From Capitulum mitella (Eukaryota > Arthropoda > Thecostraca > Pollicipedomorpha > Pollicipedidae): a stretch of 64,000 nucleotides of DNA. The translations under genes were made by a program, and so were the position numbers. Each line of letters starts with the position of its first letter. The stretch's first letter is position 1. The notes under the pieces were generated by a model, which saw only the letters and a program-made list of their open reading frames with translations, searched no databases and was not told the origin of the DNA. The DNA lies in assembly GCA_030062745.1 (NCBI GenBank), contig CP099848.1, positions 5,008,685 through 5,072,684 on the forward strand. The letters are read 5' to 3'. Shown one piece after another: positions 62,643-64,000 of this stretch.

Positions 62643-64000
62643 GATGGTAACTATCATGGCGTCCGATCCCTGCCATGTATGGCTTGACTACGCACGTGAA
62701 GTGCATGAGCCCTTATTACCGAAATTTTCCGGAAGGAATTCATTAAAGAAACTTCGTTTCATTTCTTGACGCCCAACGTCAGGCAGATCACATAGTTTTG
62801 TAATTACTGAACTAAGATTCGGGGCATGTAGGTTATTCCGAGAAGTTATAACACCAAGGATAACCGGATAATTAGAAGACCTTACGCTAGACAAACTCCA
62901 TCCGCAGAACTGTATAAATACCCTTATGAAATTGCTTAAGTTTGCCGGATTCACAGTGTGGGAACGCTTACGTGTTGGCGGTAAACCTTAGGAACTTGAT
63001 TTTTGCATTAATTTCATAGCAGAGCTGTTTTCTGACTTGCGTATCTTCTCGGGGTATCTCTCAACTTTGCACTTGCTGGGGGGCGGCCAGATAACCCTGC
63101 CCAATATCCCTTAACTAACAGACCAATGCGGTCGATTCAAACGGCAAAGCGATTGCCATTGGTAACACAACTCCGGGTATACCACATAGTTGGGTACTTA
63201 TGTTATATCTCAGGTCACACATCACGCCAAAAGTCCATATTTAACCATCTGAGACGTGGCTTTTGCGTAGAAATGGGAGATGAGAGACAACCAAAGGTTT
63301 AAATAAAAAGATATTTTAAGGCAAGCATTGAATGTCAATGCAAACATGTATGAGGTCATTTGGGAGACAGGTCAACCCAGTTCACGGAATGCTGAAAAAT
63401 CGGTTATCTGCTAATTTTAAGCATGCCTAATACGGCTCATAAGCTCCATAGACAGCATCAAATTCCAAATACGTCTCTTAGGTACCTGCACTTCTATGCT
63501 GGAGCACGGCAGGCCAAAGTTTCGGGCATGATTCAAGGTAAGAAGGTCCGTTTTCAACGAAAGACATAAAGGGTACATTTTGTTGAGATTTCTTAAAACA
63601 AGCATCCAGCATTGTTTCTTGGAAACCCTAGTTAGTCTCATCTTGGTGACGTCACTTCATTACGCCATATCGTAATGGCAACGTCTGAAAGACTGAAGGT
63701 GCCTCCATTCAGCTGCATGCGAAAAAACTGTCCCTACGGAATTTAGAATTTTGTAAGGAGTTTCATATTAGCAGTCTTGAAAAAGCGGGCCGTTGATTTT
63801 GTCCTCGGTGAGCACTGGCGCTGCTAGCTGCGACCAGATCGGCTACGGACATTAACCTGTGACCTTAATTACCGCCAGCCCTTTCCGCGTTTTCCTCTAT
63901 GGAACAAACAGTACAATTTTCTTCACATTTTCCCTTTTCCAGTATTGATTCCGAAAGTATAACCATGTCGCACAACCGGAAAATAGCCTGATTTATAAAC
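62643..64000. other. Right end of window without recognised gene
   Basis: AT-rich DNA that contains the third relative of the dispersed repeat at about 63095-63480. No exon is recognised up to the window edge. Confidence 0.4.
63095..63480 (+). repeat. Dispersed repeat, copy C (diverged)
   Basis: It shares with copy B the order of a CAATAACTCC-like start (worn here), a GACAGGTCAA block near 63368 and a segment CATGCCTAATAC...CATAAGCTCCATA near 63421-63450. Similarity is moderate, by eye only. Confidence 0.35.

Overview
The window looks like a piece of an animal nuclear genome, most likely a protostome and probably an arthropod. It has no bacterial-style gene packing. Coding sequence occurs as short exons with AG/GT borders separated by kilobases. 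The sequence alternates between AT-rich stretches and CpG-rich islands, and it holds microsatellites, minisatellites, a piggyBac fossil, Penelope-like retroelements and several families of short TTAA-flanked elements. I cannot name the species. A crustacean is a guess, based on the Dpr-type gene (a protostome and mainly arthropod family) and on the repeat style.

One real gene is visible. Three plus-strand exons (9912-10049, 21904-22117, 24212-24318) join in compatible phases. They encode the end of a first immunoglobulin domain, a complete second immunoglobulin domain, and a short tail with a hydrophobic end that looks like a GPI-anchor signal. The arrangement fits a Dpr-like neuronal cell-surface protein (Dpr/DIP recognition family). 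The exons for the signal peptide and most of the first Ig domain were not found and probably lie upstream of the window. A possible poly(A) signal is at 24938.

The 11.85-kb intron between the first two exons holds a decayed piggyBac transposase (about 13240-14610). Downstream of the gene, 27.5-33 kb holds two decayed Penelope-like element copies facing head to head. One of them is split by a 1207-bp element with perfect 16-bp terminal symmetry (including TTAA). Two more copies of that element are at 1-656 and 36558-37763. Other TTAA-type elements are at 42667-43323 and 58022-58941. The second is inserted inside a 34-bp minisatellite, and the interrupted unit can be rebuilt exactly. These three element families share a 10-bp-phased pair of AGGTCA-like half-sites (DR4 spacing). 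The 1.2-kb family extends this to a four-site DR4-DR4-DR1 array, which resembles nuclear-receptor binding sites.

The rest of the window (33-36.5 kb, 37.8-42.6 kb, 43.3-57.9 kb and 59.1-64 kb) shows no gene I can support. It contains CpG-rich islands, minisatellites (51-bp at 40.2 kb, 20-bp at 48.8 kb), a CT microsatellite at 55.0 kb and copies of at least one further dispersed repeat. Most long open frames there come from GC-rich or tandemly repeated DNA.
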